64,000 nucleotides of DNA from NCBI GenBank assembly GCA_025506515.1, contig CM046444.1, forward strand, positions 76,255,533 through 76,319,532. The letters run 5' to 3'. A program made the translations under genes and the position numbers. This document shows, piece by piece, positions 12,179 to 22,578 of this stretch; within the stretch, counting starts at the first letter, position 1; every line of letters begins with the position of its first letter. The DNA is from Flaveria trinervia. Taxonomy: Eukaryota; Streptophyta; Magnoliopsida; Asterales; Asteraceae. A model generated the notes under the pieces. That model did not search any database, was not told the origin of the DNA, and was given only the letters and a program-made list of their open reading frames with translations.

Positions 12179-12809
12179 AAACCCTTTTACCCATGGCCGC
12201 CTCGGCCGTTTTCAGCATTGAGTAAAGCTCACCATGCTTTTGTCCCAAGCATTCATGTTGTAGTTCAACACGAATGTCTCGAACTTCTTGGTAAGGCCAT
12301 TAAGGATCAAATTCGTGGCCAATTCCTTCGAGACAGGACAACTAAGCCTCTCGAGGCGGTCAATATGACTTTTCATCTTAAGTACATAAGATGAAACAGA
12401 TTGGTTGTCGTCCATACGACATGCATGGAGTGCTCGAACCGTTTCGAAGCGCTAACCCTTGCTTGCGTTTGGAACGTTTCTTTTAGCTGGGTTATCATGT
12501 CGTAAGCTCCGTGATGTTCATACTCCTTTTGGAGATCCGGAGTCATGCTCGCTAGCATGAGACGAGACACTTGGACAGAGTCCTTAGTGTACTGAGCCAA
12601 TCATTGTAGGCCTCCTCATCATCCTCAGTAGGTTGATCGGGGATAGGGTCGTCTAAAACATATGATCTTCTCTCTTACTTGAGAACGATTCTCAAGTTTC
12701 GATACCAATCAATAAAGTTGTTATGATTTTGACGTTCCTTTTGGAGGATCGCTCGTAATGATTGGTGGGACGCGGATGAGTTATCGTGATTTTCATTGTT
12801 GGTGGCCAT
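12179..12809 (-). pseudogene. gag: gag fragment of E3 (copia-type gag), broken
   Basis: The ATG at 12809-12807 opens M-A-T-N-N-E-N-H-D. The ~210-codon region then reads …FIDWYRNLRIVLK, …VLDDPIPDQP, …QYTKDSVQVSRLMLASM…, …YEHHGAYDM…LKETFQTQAR… and …MKSHIDRLERL…LILNGL…FVLNYNMN. This is the pattern of the copia gag family (UBN2 / retrotran_gag type) that I know from many plant elements. A stop follows V-L-K near 12680, and there are frameshifts near 12600 and 12430. The reading is cut at 12179 by E2. It belongs to a different copia lineage from the other gag genes in the window. Confidence 0.82.
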
Positions 12810-14242
12810 CTACAAAATTTAACAAAGATCTATTTTAGTATTTTCGATATTGTTATTTTTAATAATTAATGCCTTTTAAGGTCATTTTATATCAATTCTA
12901 GAACCCAACATTACATTTAAATTGTGGTTAGGTGACCTTTATCCCACGATTTAAATTAATAAGGTGGTCAACGATTGACGGTTGCAACCATTTCCAACTT
13001 CTAGAGGTATGGGATTGACTTTAAACATCATATGTAAAGTCGACATGTTAATCCCATCAACACCATTTGGAAACCATATTTAGGTGATCCATTTAACATG
13101 GTTTGCAAATCAAGTTACCCTACTTGCACACACGTGTGAGTTTACCCACATAAGTGGTTAGGTGACCTTTATCCCACCATTGTGGTATCCCCACCTTAAA
13201 TCATAAGTTCCCTCTAAATGGTTAGGTGACCTTTATCCCATTAAGAGTTTCCAAATAACTCAAGTGTTGTGCAAAAGGACGGTGTTAAACTGTTGGTCAA
13301 AAGTTTAGAGATTTCATAATTCTAGTTTAGAAAACTCTATGTACTTGTATTTGCATGCTTTCAAATACAAGATACCCTATGGTTCTTTCATTAAAACCTA
13401 TTTTAATCTTTGAAATCATTAAATCATTTTAATAACCTTTTATTACATTTTAATGACTAAGAACCATCATTTTTATAACTTGTTAAGTTTGTTAATTAGT
13501 TTGTAATGCATGTCAAAATTTCAACCATACAATCAAATAACAAACATTCAAACAAGCATAAACATACAAACATGAGTGCATAACCATACCCACTAAGTTG
13601 ACAACACTTGTTTGCCATCACAAGTGTCATCATAAGGTCTTTCCTAAGGGTTGAAATCAACACAAAATTGAGGTCATCATAGACCCCCACTTGAACTTGC
13701 ATCCATATGCTTCAAGTTCCATGTCTTTGATGTCCATCTTTGGGTCATGATCTTGTGCATCTTCCTTTTACAAAATTGTATCCTAATATATTTTTCTAAT
13801 AAAAGAAATGCACCTAATCTATTAATTACATAACCAAATGAACAAATAATTACAACTAAAATAATAAACATAAATATTACAACCAAATTGAATGAATAAA
13901 ACCAACCATTCCAATCATCCAAATCAAAAGGCCAAAGGCTAGGTTATGCACACTAACATCCAATGATCATATCATCCAAACATATAATGTAACCCCACTT
14001 AAAACACCAAATTTCAACCAACATAAACTGAAATTTTGGGTTTTAAACATTGTCCAAACAATCATCATTTCATAATATATATCTTTCAAGGTCTAATCAC
14101 TAGCATCTGTGATGATGACCTTGAAAGTTTGGGGAATCATTCATACACAAATATAGCAGCCCAAAATCAGCTTATAATAGTGATAATACTTCTTTAAAAC
14201 TGATTTTAAGGACAAAGAACAAGCAAGTTATCCACATAACCG
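12810..14242 (-). other. E3 leader between PBS and gag (1.4 kb, AT-rich)
   Basis: This lies between the diverged PBS and the E3 gag start. It is long for a copia leader. I see no convincing protein; two short minus-strand ORFs (13702-13496 and 13922-13677) are hydrophobic or low in complexity and probably chance. It holds three exact copies of a 21-base motif, listed separately, all on the gag-proximal side. Confidence 0.55.
12926..13240 (-). repeat. Three dispersed copies of a 21-base motif in the E3 leader
   Basis: GGTTAGGTGACC... (plus strand, 21 bases ending in TCCCA) is exact at 12926-12946, 13156-13176 and 13220-13240. A weaker relative is near 13080. Spacing is irregular (230 and 64 bp), unlike a simple tandem array. 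Confidence 0.8.
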
Positions 14243-14255
14243 GCTCTTGATGCCA
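14243..14255 (-). other. Diverged primer binding site of E3
   Basis: TGGCATCAAGAGC on the minus strand differs from TGGTATCAGAGC by one substitution and one inserted base. It sits four bases inside the inferred LTR end, as expected for an initiator-Met PBS. Confidence 0.65.
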
Positions 14256-14259
14256 TTGA

Positions 14260-14483
14260 TGTGTGATAGAAACACTAAATAACAAGTTTAACCTTTTAAA
14301 CTTTCTGAAAAACACAGCGGAAGTATAGCATTATAACATGTTTTATAAACTAAAAATTTCATGTCTTAATGATGTTATAAGATGCAAAAACAAACCCAAA
14401 TCAAAAGGATCTTTAATATGTGAATGAACAAGCTATGAACATAATGAAAGTGAACATAAAATCACAGCTACATAAAGTTGTGA
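14260..14483 (-). repeat. 5' LTR of E3, PBS-side part (split by E4)
   Basis: On the minus strand the LTR ends ...CTATCACACA next to the PBS. It is interrupted at 14483, where TGTGA was duplicated by E4 insertion, and continues at 26898. Confidence 0.7.
14479..14483. repeat. Left target-site duplication of E4 (TGTGA)
   Basis: TGTGA directly before the E4 5' LTR. The identical TGTGA follows the 3' LTR at 26898-26902. Confidence 0.95.
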
Positions 14484-14859
14484 TGTTGGACCAAAAGAAC
14501 CAATGAGCCAGATCAGAAAAACCTCTAAGTCCCACATACATCACAACAACTGCTGAAGACTTGATCAGTGTTTCATAAAGTCTGAAGATCAACAGCTGAA
14601 GTCTAAAATACTAAAGAACAACTGCTGAAGTACAAAAACTAAAGACATCAGCTGAAGACAACAGCTAAAGACATCAGCTGAAGACAACAGCTGAAGACAT
14701 CAGCTGATGACACAGCTGAAGACATCAGCTGATGACAATAGCTGTAGTTCAAGTACAAGTACGAAGTCTTCAGAGTTTGTTACAACAGCTGAAGAAGCAT
14801 TCTTCAGTTGTTGTGATGGTTTCCTTTCAATAGTTTTCTTTTTATTTCAGTATTTGTAA

Positions 14860-14889
14860 AACGACTGAAGAGCATGTTCTTCAGTCGTT
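14860..14889. repeat. Conserved U3 hairpin, E4 5' LTR
   Basis: AACGACTGAAGA, loop GCATGT, TCTTCAGTCGTT: a 12-bp perfect stem. The 3' LTR copy near 26500 has one mismatch in the left arm. Confidence 0.8.
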
Positions 14890-15017
14890 GTAGTTTCAGT
14901 AGTTTCTTTTCAGTAGTTGTAGTGATAGTTAACACTTAGTATTTTTGTAAGGAGATGTCAGCTGTTTGACATCTTCAGTAGTTGTGTTAACTATCAACAG
15001 TTTGAATAATTCTCTTA

Positions 15018-15064
15018 GATGTCACTATCAAGTGACATCAGCAGACGTCACATCTCCTATATAA
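15018..15064 (+). promoter_or_regulatory. E4 LTR core promoter: inverted pair, GACGTC and TATA box
   Basis: GATGTCAC and GTGACATC form an inverted pair, followed by GACGTC at 15044-15049 and TATATAA at 15058-15064. GACGTC is an ACGT-core bZIP-type site by general knowledge. The same block is in the 3' LTR (near 26646-26692) and in E7 (near 58810-58856). Activity is inferred. Confidence 0.6.
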
Positions 15065-15272
15065 GAGATGTTGACCTAATTATATGTGTGACATTCTGTT
15101 ACCACGAAAACGAATATTGAATGAAATATATTTTGCAGAATTCTCTTTGTCTATAACCGTTTGTTCTTACTTCGAATATCTTTTTGTGTTCTTGTGAATT
15201 TGCTAATTCATTGTTTGTTCTCCGCTGCTGTACTCTCAAATCAATCAAACGTAGATCACTGATCCTAACAAA

Positions 15273-15284
15273 TGGTATCAGAGC
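15273..15284 (+). other. Primer binding site of E4
   Basis: TGGTATCAGAGC, two bases after the LTR end. Complementary to the initiator tRNA-Met 3' end. Confidence 0.95.
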
Positions 15285-15495
15285 TGGTTAATCATTGATC
15301 GATCTAACAGTCGATCATTGAAACTGCTATTTGATGTCTATGTTTGATTGAATTAGCTATTTGCAAAAACTAGTTATAGATTATTGAATTTTTGCCGCTT
15401 CGTTTATTCATTTTGAGATCTCTCTTGGTTCAATTTGGTTTGTTGTGTTTTGTTCTAAATCTGTTATAGCTTAATTGAATTTGGTTGAATCTGAG

Positions 15496-18301
15496 ATGAC
15501 TACTCCTTCTAATGACCCTCACAATACCGTTTCTTCAACCAAGCCTCCGGTGCTGGTTAGGACTGATAAACATATGGCAACGAAGGATGCTTCATCACCT
15601 GTCTGTTAACAGTTCAGGTTGTTGGACATCTGTGGTACATGGACCACATAAGCCTATGGTGAACAATCCGGAAACAATCAAATGGTTCCGAAGAAGAAGG
15701 AACAATACTCAGATGAAGATCGGAAACTGTTTGAGATTGATGCTAAAGCCCATGGAATTATGGCCATGGCACTGCCGAATGAAATCTATTTAGGGCTTAT
15801 GCATCATGAAACTGCTCATGACCTCTGGAATGCACTGAAGGAACAATATGAGACATTCTCTCATAGAAAGGGTGAGACACTGACTCAGCAGTTTGAGCGT
15901 TTTTCCTGTTTGATCTCTCAGCTAAAAATGGTGAAACAGGAATACACCAACAGCCAGATGAATAACAGAATTCTCAGATCACTGCCTGAGAGATGGGACA
16001 CATACACTATTTTCCTACGCTCTAGTGCAAATCTGGATAGCCTATCTCTCACCCAACTTCATGGGAAATTGCTTACATTCGAAAGAGAGATAGAGCAGAA
16101 AAGGAAATTGTCATCATCAGGAAAGCTCACTCATGACTTTGTACCAGGGAACACTGCCTTGGTTGGTCATGAGTCAGAATATGCTGCATCTGAAAGCAAT
16201 TATGATGAGCATATTGATTTCTCTTCATCCAATTTGATCATGCATTTGTTGGTATTGATAGTCATTCTGCAGTAATAGTGACAATCTGTGCTTCATCATT
16301 GATGATCTGAAGGGAATGCTGATGATGATTTAGAAGAGATGGATATTCTAAGCCAAATGGCCTTAGTTAATATCAGATCTCAGAAGTTCTACAAGAGAAC
16401 TGGCAGGAAATTTCCTGGACTCTCTGGCAAAACCAAAGTTGGTTTTGACAAGAGTAAGTTGAGGTGTCACAAATGCCAAAGGCTTGGACACTTTGCAAGA
16501 GAATGTAGATCAACTGGATCTAACTCTTCTGCACCCTTTGTGACTTTTCCTAGCACTAGTCTACAAAACAGAGGGCAACATCCTGCTGGTTTTGGTCATC
16601 AATCACACCTGTATCTCCTGCATACTTTGTCCCCCAGCGTCCAATGTCATATCCTTTTCCCTGTTATTACTTGCCTCAGTCAAATCTGGTTCAAGCTCTA
16701 ATTGCACAACAACCAATGCATTACCTGAGCCTTAACCTTCCCAATCACATCAACAAACTCAACCTCAACAACACAGCTTTTTCACCCAAGGAGTTGTTGA
16801 GTGGAGCAGTTTACTAGATGATTTGTCTCGTCATGAACAACTGTTCTCTGGTGCTGGTCAACATGGTGGTGACAGTCCTTTTGGAAATCTAGCTCTTATG
16901 GCTTTGGAGTTTGCCGATACTTCATCCTCTAATGCATCTACACCATAGGTATCACAGGTATCCTCTGAGGCAAAAGCGAAGTTATGTTCTGAAACATGCA
17001 TAGTCGCATTTGCATCTATTAGAGAAGCAAATGTAGCTTTAATTAACAAGAACATTGAGCTAGAACAAACAATTTCCAAAAGAAAAGCTGAATTTGAGTA
17101 TGTGCTTAATGATAAGAATGATGAGATTTACAAACTTAAATGCCAAATCACAGATGATAAGGCTAGGGAAGAGGTACTTCTAGAGAAGTACAGAGACCTC
17201 AAAGAAACACTTGCAACTACCCAGGTAGAGTGTGATCGATGGGTAAATTCTTGCAAGGGTTTTGAAATGCTTCTTAGTAAGCAATATGCTTCCAATGTGA
17301 AGTTTGGCATTGGTTTTAATCACACTGCTCCTCCTACAGATTTTACTCCCAGAGCAGAGGTAGAATCTGATGGAGAAAGCAATAACCAATCCTTTTCATC
17401 ATGTGATCTACTATCTGATACAGCGCCATCAGAGGTTGAAGTCAGCCTTAAGTCCTCTCAGAACCTATCAGCTAATATTGATCGTTCAAATGCTGACACT
17501 CACATGATCAAAAAGTTGATCACTCCAGGTGGTATTTCACAAAGTACTGAAAGTACTAAAGTGAATGTCATAACACCTGGAAGACAAACCCAAACTATTG
17601 CATGTACTAAAGAGAAGACAACTGCAAGTAGTAAGGGTGGGAAAACTACTAAAGAAGATATCAAGAAAGCAGGTACTAAAGGGAAGAAAACTGCTAGTAT
17701 TGATAGCAAATTGCTGAAGAACAAGTCTTTAGTAGTTTCATCTTCTTCAGCAGATGATCAACTTAAGATGAAGAAAAAGCCATGTGAAATATGTGGCTTA
17801 TTCAATCATCTTGGTCATGATTGCTGGTATAAAAAGGGCTCCAAACTCAAACATAATGAAAACATTAAAGAGAAAATGGATAAATGAAAACTGAGTTTGA
17901 AATCAAATTTATACCAGCAACATCAAAACCTATAACCCAAAATCCAAAAAGAAATCCAAAAAGAAAGGGGTTTTAAACAGGCAATAGCTGAGGTTGCTCA
18001 AAGAGAGATGATACAACACAGGAACCCATCTAACTCAAGCACTAATGTGTCTGATGAGCTGAAGGCTTTATCATAAAATCAGGAACAACTTGTTATGATG
18101 GTTCAACATCTATTGGGGAGAGTCAACCAATTAGATGCTCCTGTGTTGAAACCACAAAGAAGAAAATCCATACCAATGGAATCTTCTTCTTCACCATCTC
18201 CATCCCCTCAGGCTGTTATTCATAGAAAGTCTGTTAGTTTACCATATGTTGATGTGAATAGACCCAAAACCAAAAAGGTTTGGGTCTCAAAAACTAACTA
18301 A
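15496..18301 (+). pseudogene. gag: gag of E4 with two CCHC knuckles, broken
   Basis: The ATG at 15496 starts M-T-T-P-S-N-D-P. A 2-base deletion near 15573 and a further one near 15672 shift the frame. The gag core reads at 15682-16275 (…IDAKAHGIMAMALPNE…LPERW…LTQLHGKLLTFEREIEQ). It lacks 18 codons found in E5 between K-E-Q and Y-E-T-F (junction about 15847). CCHC knuckle 1 is at 16465-16506. After a P/Q-rich part, a coiled-coil segment with many K, E and L (about 16960-17270) leads into a Ser/Thr/Lys-rich linker. CCHC knuckle 2 (C-E-I-C-G-L-F-N-H-L-G-H-D-C) is at 17783-17824. The frame ends V-W-V-S-K-T-N then TAA at 18299-18301. Knuckle 2 so close to protease is unlike short copia gags. Confidence 0.87.
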
Positions 18302-18317
18302 TTGTTTATGTTTGCAG
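18291..18317 (+). promoter_or_regulatory. Gag stop with candidate branch point and 3' splice site (E4)
   Basis: AAACTAAC, then TAA (18299-18301), a T-rich tract, and TTTGCAG with AG at 18316-18317, followed directly by the protease N-terminus in the +1 frame. CTAAC fits a plant branch-point consensus about 20 bases before AG. Splicing is a hypothesis. Confidence 0.4.
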
Positions 18318-21300
18318 GGTTCTTCAACATGCCAAAGTAGCATCTGGTATGTAGATAGTGGGGGATCTATGCATATGACTGGGAACAACTCTCTTCTTCA
18401 TGACTACTCTCAAGGAAAGAAGGGGTTTGTTTCTTTTGGCAATGATGCTAGGGGTTACATCATTGGAAAAGGCTTTGTCTCCAATGGAGAAATAAAGTTT
18501 GATGATGTTAACCATGTGGAAAAACTCAAGTACAATCTCTTGAGTGTCAGTCAAATGTGTGATAAAGGCCATGTTGCTCTTTTCACCAATCAGAACTGCC
18601 GGATTCTGTCATTCAAAGTTCTGAATTTGATTGATAAGGTGTTGGATGATCACACTCTCCTGAGGGCCAACAGGACAGGAAGAGTGTATGCCTTAGATCT
18701 TTCCAAGAAAATAAATATCAGAGGCCATCCTTGCCTATTTTCCAAAGCCTCTCCTCAGGAATCTAAACTGTGGCACAGAAGGCTGGGTCATGTTAATTTC
18801 AAAAACATGAATCAGCTCATCCACAATAGTTTAGTGAGAGGCTTACCAATAAAGGAGTTCCACTGTGATGAAACCTACACTGCTTGTTTAAAAGGAAAAC
18901 ATCACAAAGTCTCATTCCCCCCTATTGAAGAGCCTAAGTCCACTGCCTGCTTGCAATTACTGCATATGGATCTATTTTGTCCTGTGAGAGTGATGAGCAT
19001 GGCAAAGATGAAATACTGTCTGGTAATTGTGGATGATTACTCCAGATTTGTATGGACTTTATTTCTGTATTCAAAGGATGAGGTTGCTCAGAAGATTATC
19101 AACTTTGTGTTGTATGTTGAGAAGCAGTATTCCCTTTCAGTCAAGTGTATAAGGAGTGACAATGTAACTGAATTCAGAAACCATACACTTGATGAATTTT
19201 ATCTTTCAAAGTGAATCAAAAGGCAGTTTAGCATCCCAAGGACTCCAGAACAAAATGGAGTCGTGGAGAGAAAGAACAGGACCCTAATTGAAGCTACAAG
19301 GTCTATGTTCGCTGACTCTGGTTTGCCACTGACCTTTTGGGTTGAAGCTATTAACACAGCTTGCTATGTGCAGAATAGAGCCTTAGTAAATAAGAGGTTG
19401 ATGAAGACTCCATATGAAGTTCTACATCACTTGGCTCCTCTAATTTCATTTTTCAGAGCATTTGGGTGTCCTTGTTTTATTCTCAACACCAAGGATCAAC
19501 TCCAAAAATTTGATCCTAAGGTGGATGCAGGGTATTTGTTGGTTATTCATCTACTTGCAAAGCATACAGAGTCTTCAACTGCAGAACAAAGATAGTGGAG
19601 AGACTTTGCATGTGAATTTTAATGAATCTCCAATGGACATGATTCCACAAAACCCTATGGAGTTGTTTGATTTGGACATACTGCAATATGTTCCTTCTCA
19701 ACCTCCAGTTGTTGCAGACCATATGGATAAATCATATTTTGCAGCATGTCTTCCACCTGGTGGTATTGATGATGATGATGATAATATCAATACTCACCTA
19801 TTCAAGTTTAGTGACCAACTGCCTGAGTCTGCTAAACTTGATGTTCCTGTAGCTTTAGCAGTTCCATCCACAACAAATGCTGATGAGATCTCTGATTCCT
19901 CTACATCTTTTTAGTTACCATCAAATTCTTGGTTTCAAGAGTCTGTATCAACATCTGCTGCTGCTGAAGGTTCTACAAACACTTGCACATATATCATTGT
20001 TTATCAAGAGCTGAAGAATTACCCAATGTCTCATATCATTAGTGATATCAATGCTGGAGTTTCAACAAGAAGTCAATTGTCTAACTTCTGCTTCTATGCT
20101 CTCTTCATCAGTAAGCTAGAGCCAAAGAACTATCATATTGCTTTAACAGACAATGGATGGGTTGAAGCCATGCAGCTTGAGCTACTTCAGTTCAAGAAAC
20201 AACAAGTGTGGGAACTGGTTCCTCTACCCCCAGGTAAGTGTGCAATAGGCACTAAATGGGTGTTTAGGAATAAAACTGATGAAAATGGGCTTATTGTTAA
20301 GAACAAGGCTAGACTGGTTGTACAGGGGTTCTCACAAGAAGAAGGTATTGATTATGATGAAACCTTTGCCCCTGTAGCCAGACTAGAGGCAATTAGATTG
20401 TTCTTAGCCTATGCTGCATTCCACCATCTCAAAGTTTTTCAAATGGATGTCAAAAGTGCATTATTATATGGCAAAATAAAAGAAGAAGTTATGTGTGTCA
20501 ACCACTAGGTTTTGAGGATAATAAACATCCTGAATGGGTGTATAAATTGATAAGGCTCTTTATGGGTTGAAACAAGCTCCTAGAGCCTGGTATGAGACAC
20601 TCTCCACTTTTCTTCTCAAGAATAATTTCACTAGAGGCTCCATAGATAAAACTTTGTTTATTAAGAAGGTGGATCAGCATAAGCTACTTGTTCAAATTTA
20701 TGTTAATGATATCATTTTTGCATCCTCTGATCCCCAGTTGTGTGATGATTTTACCAAATTAATGAAACAGCGGTTTGAAATGAGTGCAATGGGAGAATTA
20801 CAGTTCTTTCTAGGCTTGCAAATCAAATAAAAGGCTGATGGCACCTTTATTCATCAGTCCAAATATACAAAAGATCTTTTGAATAAGTTTGATTTACAAA
20901 ATAGTAAGCCCTGTACTACTCCCATGTGCAACACCACACAACTGGATGCGGATCAGAAAGGTAAAGCTATTGATGAAACACTTTACAGATGTATGATTGG
21001 GTCCTTGATGTATTTAACAGCTTCTAGACCAGATATTATGTTTGCTACAGTGTTTGTGCTAGATTTCAAGCTGCTCCTAAAGAGTCTCATTTGATTGCAG
21101 TCAAGAGAATCTTTAGATATTTGCAAGGTACACAATCTCTGGGTTTATGGTATTCCACTGGACACTCTTGCAAATTAGTTGCTTTTTAAGATAGTGACTA
21201 TGCAGGGTGCAAGTTAACTAGAAAGTCAACTTCTGGTGGATGTCAATTCCTAGGCAACTGTTTGATTTCTTGGAAGAGTAAGAAACAAACATCTGTTGCT

Positions 21301-21642
21301 ACATCCACTGCTGAAGCAGAGTACATTGCAACTGCAAGTTGTACTTCTCAGGTACTCTGGCTTCAGAACCAACTTTTGGATTATGGCATTACAGAGACTA
21401 AGACTCCATTATTAATGGATAGTGCTTCAGCTCTGTGCATTGTCAAAAATCCAGTCCAGCACTCTAGGACCAAACATATAGAGATCAGACATCATTTTAT
21501 TCGGGATTTTTTTGAAAAAGGTCTGATTGATCCTTAGTTTGTGCCTAGTGCTGATGAGCTTGCAGACATTTTTACTAAGCCTTTGGATAGTTCAACTTTC
21601 CAAAACCTTGTGTTAAGGCTTGGTATGCTGCAGCTCGAATAA
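18318..21642 (+). pseudogene. pol: pol of E4 (PR, IN, RT, RNase H), broken
   Basis: Protease: W-Y-V-D-S-G-G with catalytic Asp at 18354. Integrase: H-R-R-L-G-H and C-x6-C zinc region (~18772-18890), catalytic Asp at 18969 and 19158. GGA has become TGA at 19212-19214, between the second Asp and the Glu of V-V-E-R-K. A frameshift near 19535 follows. Reverse transcriptase: 20026-20508 reads cleanly from the N-terminal fingers (W-E-L-V-P-L-P-P-G) through Q-M-D-V-K-S-A. Further on, the active site is Y-V-N-D at 20699-20710 instead of Y-V-D-D, so a catalytic Asp is lost. RNase H runs to TAA at 21640-21642, with a stop at 21187. This polyprotein is dead by several independent mutations. Confidence 0.92.
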
Positions 21643-22480
21643 GTGATAATTACTGATGATCTCAGTAACTAAGTACTCATAATCATTAGTAACCATATCA
21701 CAGATATTACTGATTCTGTTAAAAAAACTGATCAAGTTACAACTACTAATGTAGTTATAACTACTGATATCAGTAAAAACAGATAAGTACTGATGTCCTA
21801 TGAAGCAACTGAAAACAGCCAAAAAGGCTGATGAGTAAGTGTTGAGGACAGTATGAAACAGCTGAAAGGCTATGAATTGACGAAAACTACTGATGAGAAC
21901 TCTCTCTTAAGTTGTTTCTACAACTGCTGTTTCATCCTAAACAACTGATGACAAAAACATGTCTTCAGTAGTTTCACAACAACTGATGACTAACACCAAG
22001 TCTTCAGCTGTTTACAACAACTGATGACAAAACCATGTCTTCTGTAGTTTCACAACTACTGATGACTAACACCAAGTCATCAGCTGTTTACAACAACTAA
22101 TGACAAAAACATGTCTTCAGTAGTTTCACAACTACTGATGACTAACACCAAGTCATTAGCTGTTTTCAACAACTGATACCAAAACCATGTCTTTAGTAGT
22201 TTCATAACTACTGATGACTAAAATCAAGTTATCAGTTGTTTACAACACCTGAAGACAAAACCAAGGTTTTGAGTAGTTTTATAACTACTGATGACTAAAA
22301 CAAAGTCTTCAGTTGTTTTCAAACATCTGAAGTCAAAACCATGGTTTTCAGTAGTTTTATAACTGCTGATGCCTAAAACCAAGACTTCAGTTGGTTCAAC
22401 ATCTGAAAGGGTAATACCACGTCATTAGTCGTTTAAAACTACTGATGATTAACACCAATCCCTTCAGTTGTTTTCTAACC
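21643..22480 (+). repeat. Tandem ~76-bp hairpin array between pol and aORF (E4)
   Basis: A marker TAACACCAAG and close variants (TAAAACCAAG etc.) recurs at 21991, 22067, 22143, 22219, 22296, 22374 and 22450, i.e. spacings of 76, 76, 76, 77, 78 and 76. Each unit holds two near-inverted pairs, such as CAGTAGTTTCACAACTACTG and CAGCTGTTTACAACAACTG, so a transcript would fold into a series of hairpins. The first ~300 bases are more degenerate. The array ends at the TATA box. No protein is encoded. Confidence 0.88.
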
Positions 22481-22487
22481 ATTACCC

Positions 22488-22495
22488 TATAAATA
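22488..22495 (+). promoter_or_regulatory. Internal TATA box before E4 aORF
   Basis: TATAAATA, starting 91 bp before the aORF ATG (22579) and about 20 bp past the last tandem unit. Sister copies have TATA boxes 71, 80 and 86 bp before the ATG. Confidence 0.65.
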
Positions 22496-22578
22496 CCTCA
22501 TACCTAATCCTTCAGAGCTTTATCATTTCTAAACCTAACGTTCAAACCTCCAAAACTTCTCTCTCATTAATCGCGATC

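Larger units (their letters stand above)
14484..15270 (+). repeat. 5' LTR of E4 (subfamily B, 787 bp)
   Basis: Runs TGTTGGACC...GATCCTAACA. U3 holds a run of ACATCAGCTGAAGACAACAGCTGA-type repeats near 14640-14750, the 12-bp hairpin, and an inverted GATGTCAC/GTGACATC pair beside GACGTC just upstream of the TATA box. U5 ends two bases before the PBS. Confidence 0.95.

Noticed and set aside
13496..13922. Two minus-strand hydrophobic ORFs in the E3 leader as possible small membrane proteins
   Set aside because: AT-rich, short, overlapping in different frames, without sister copies in the window to support them.
14640..14760. CRISPR-like appearance of short regular repeats in U3
   Set aside because: Units are imperfect, spacers are not unique sequences of constant length, and the setting is a plant LTR.
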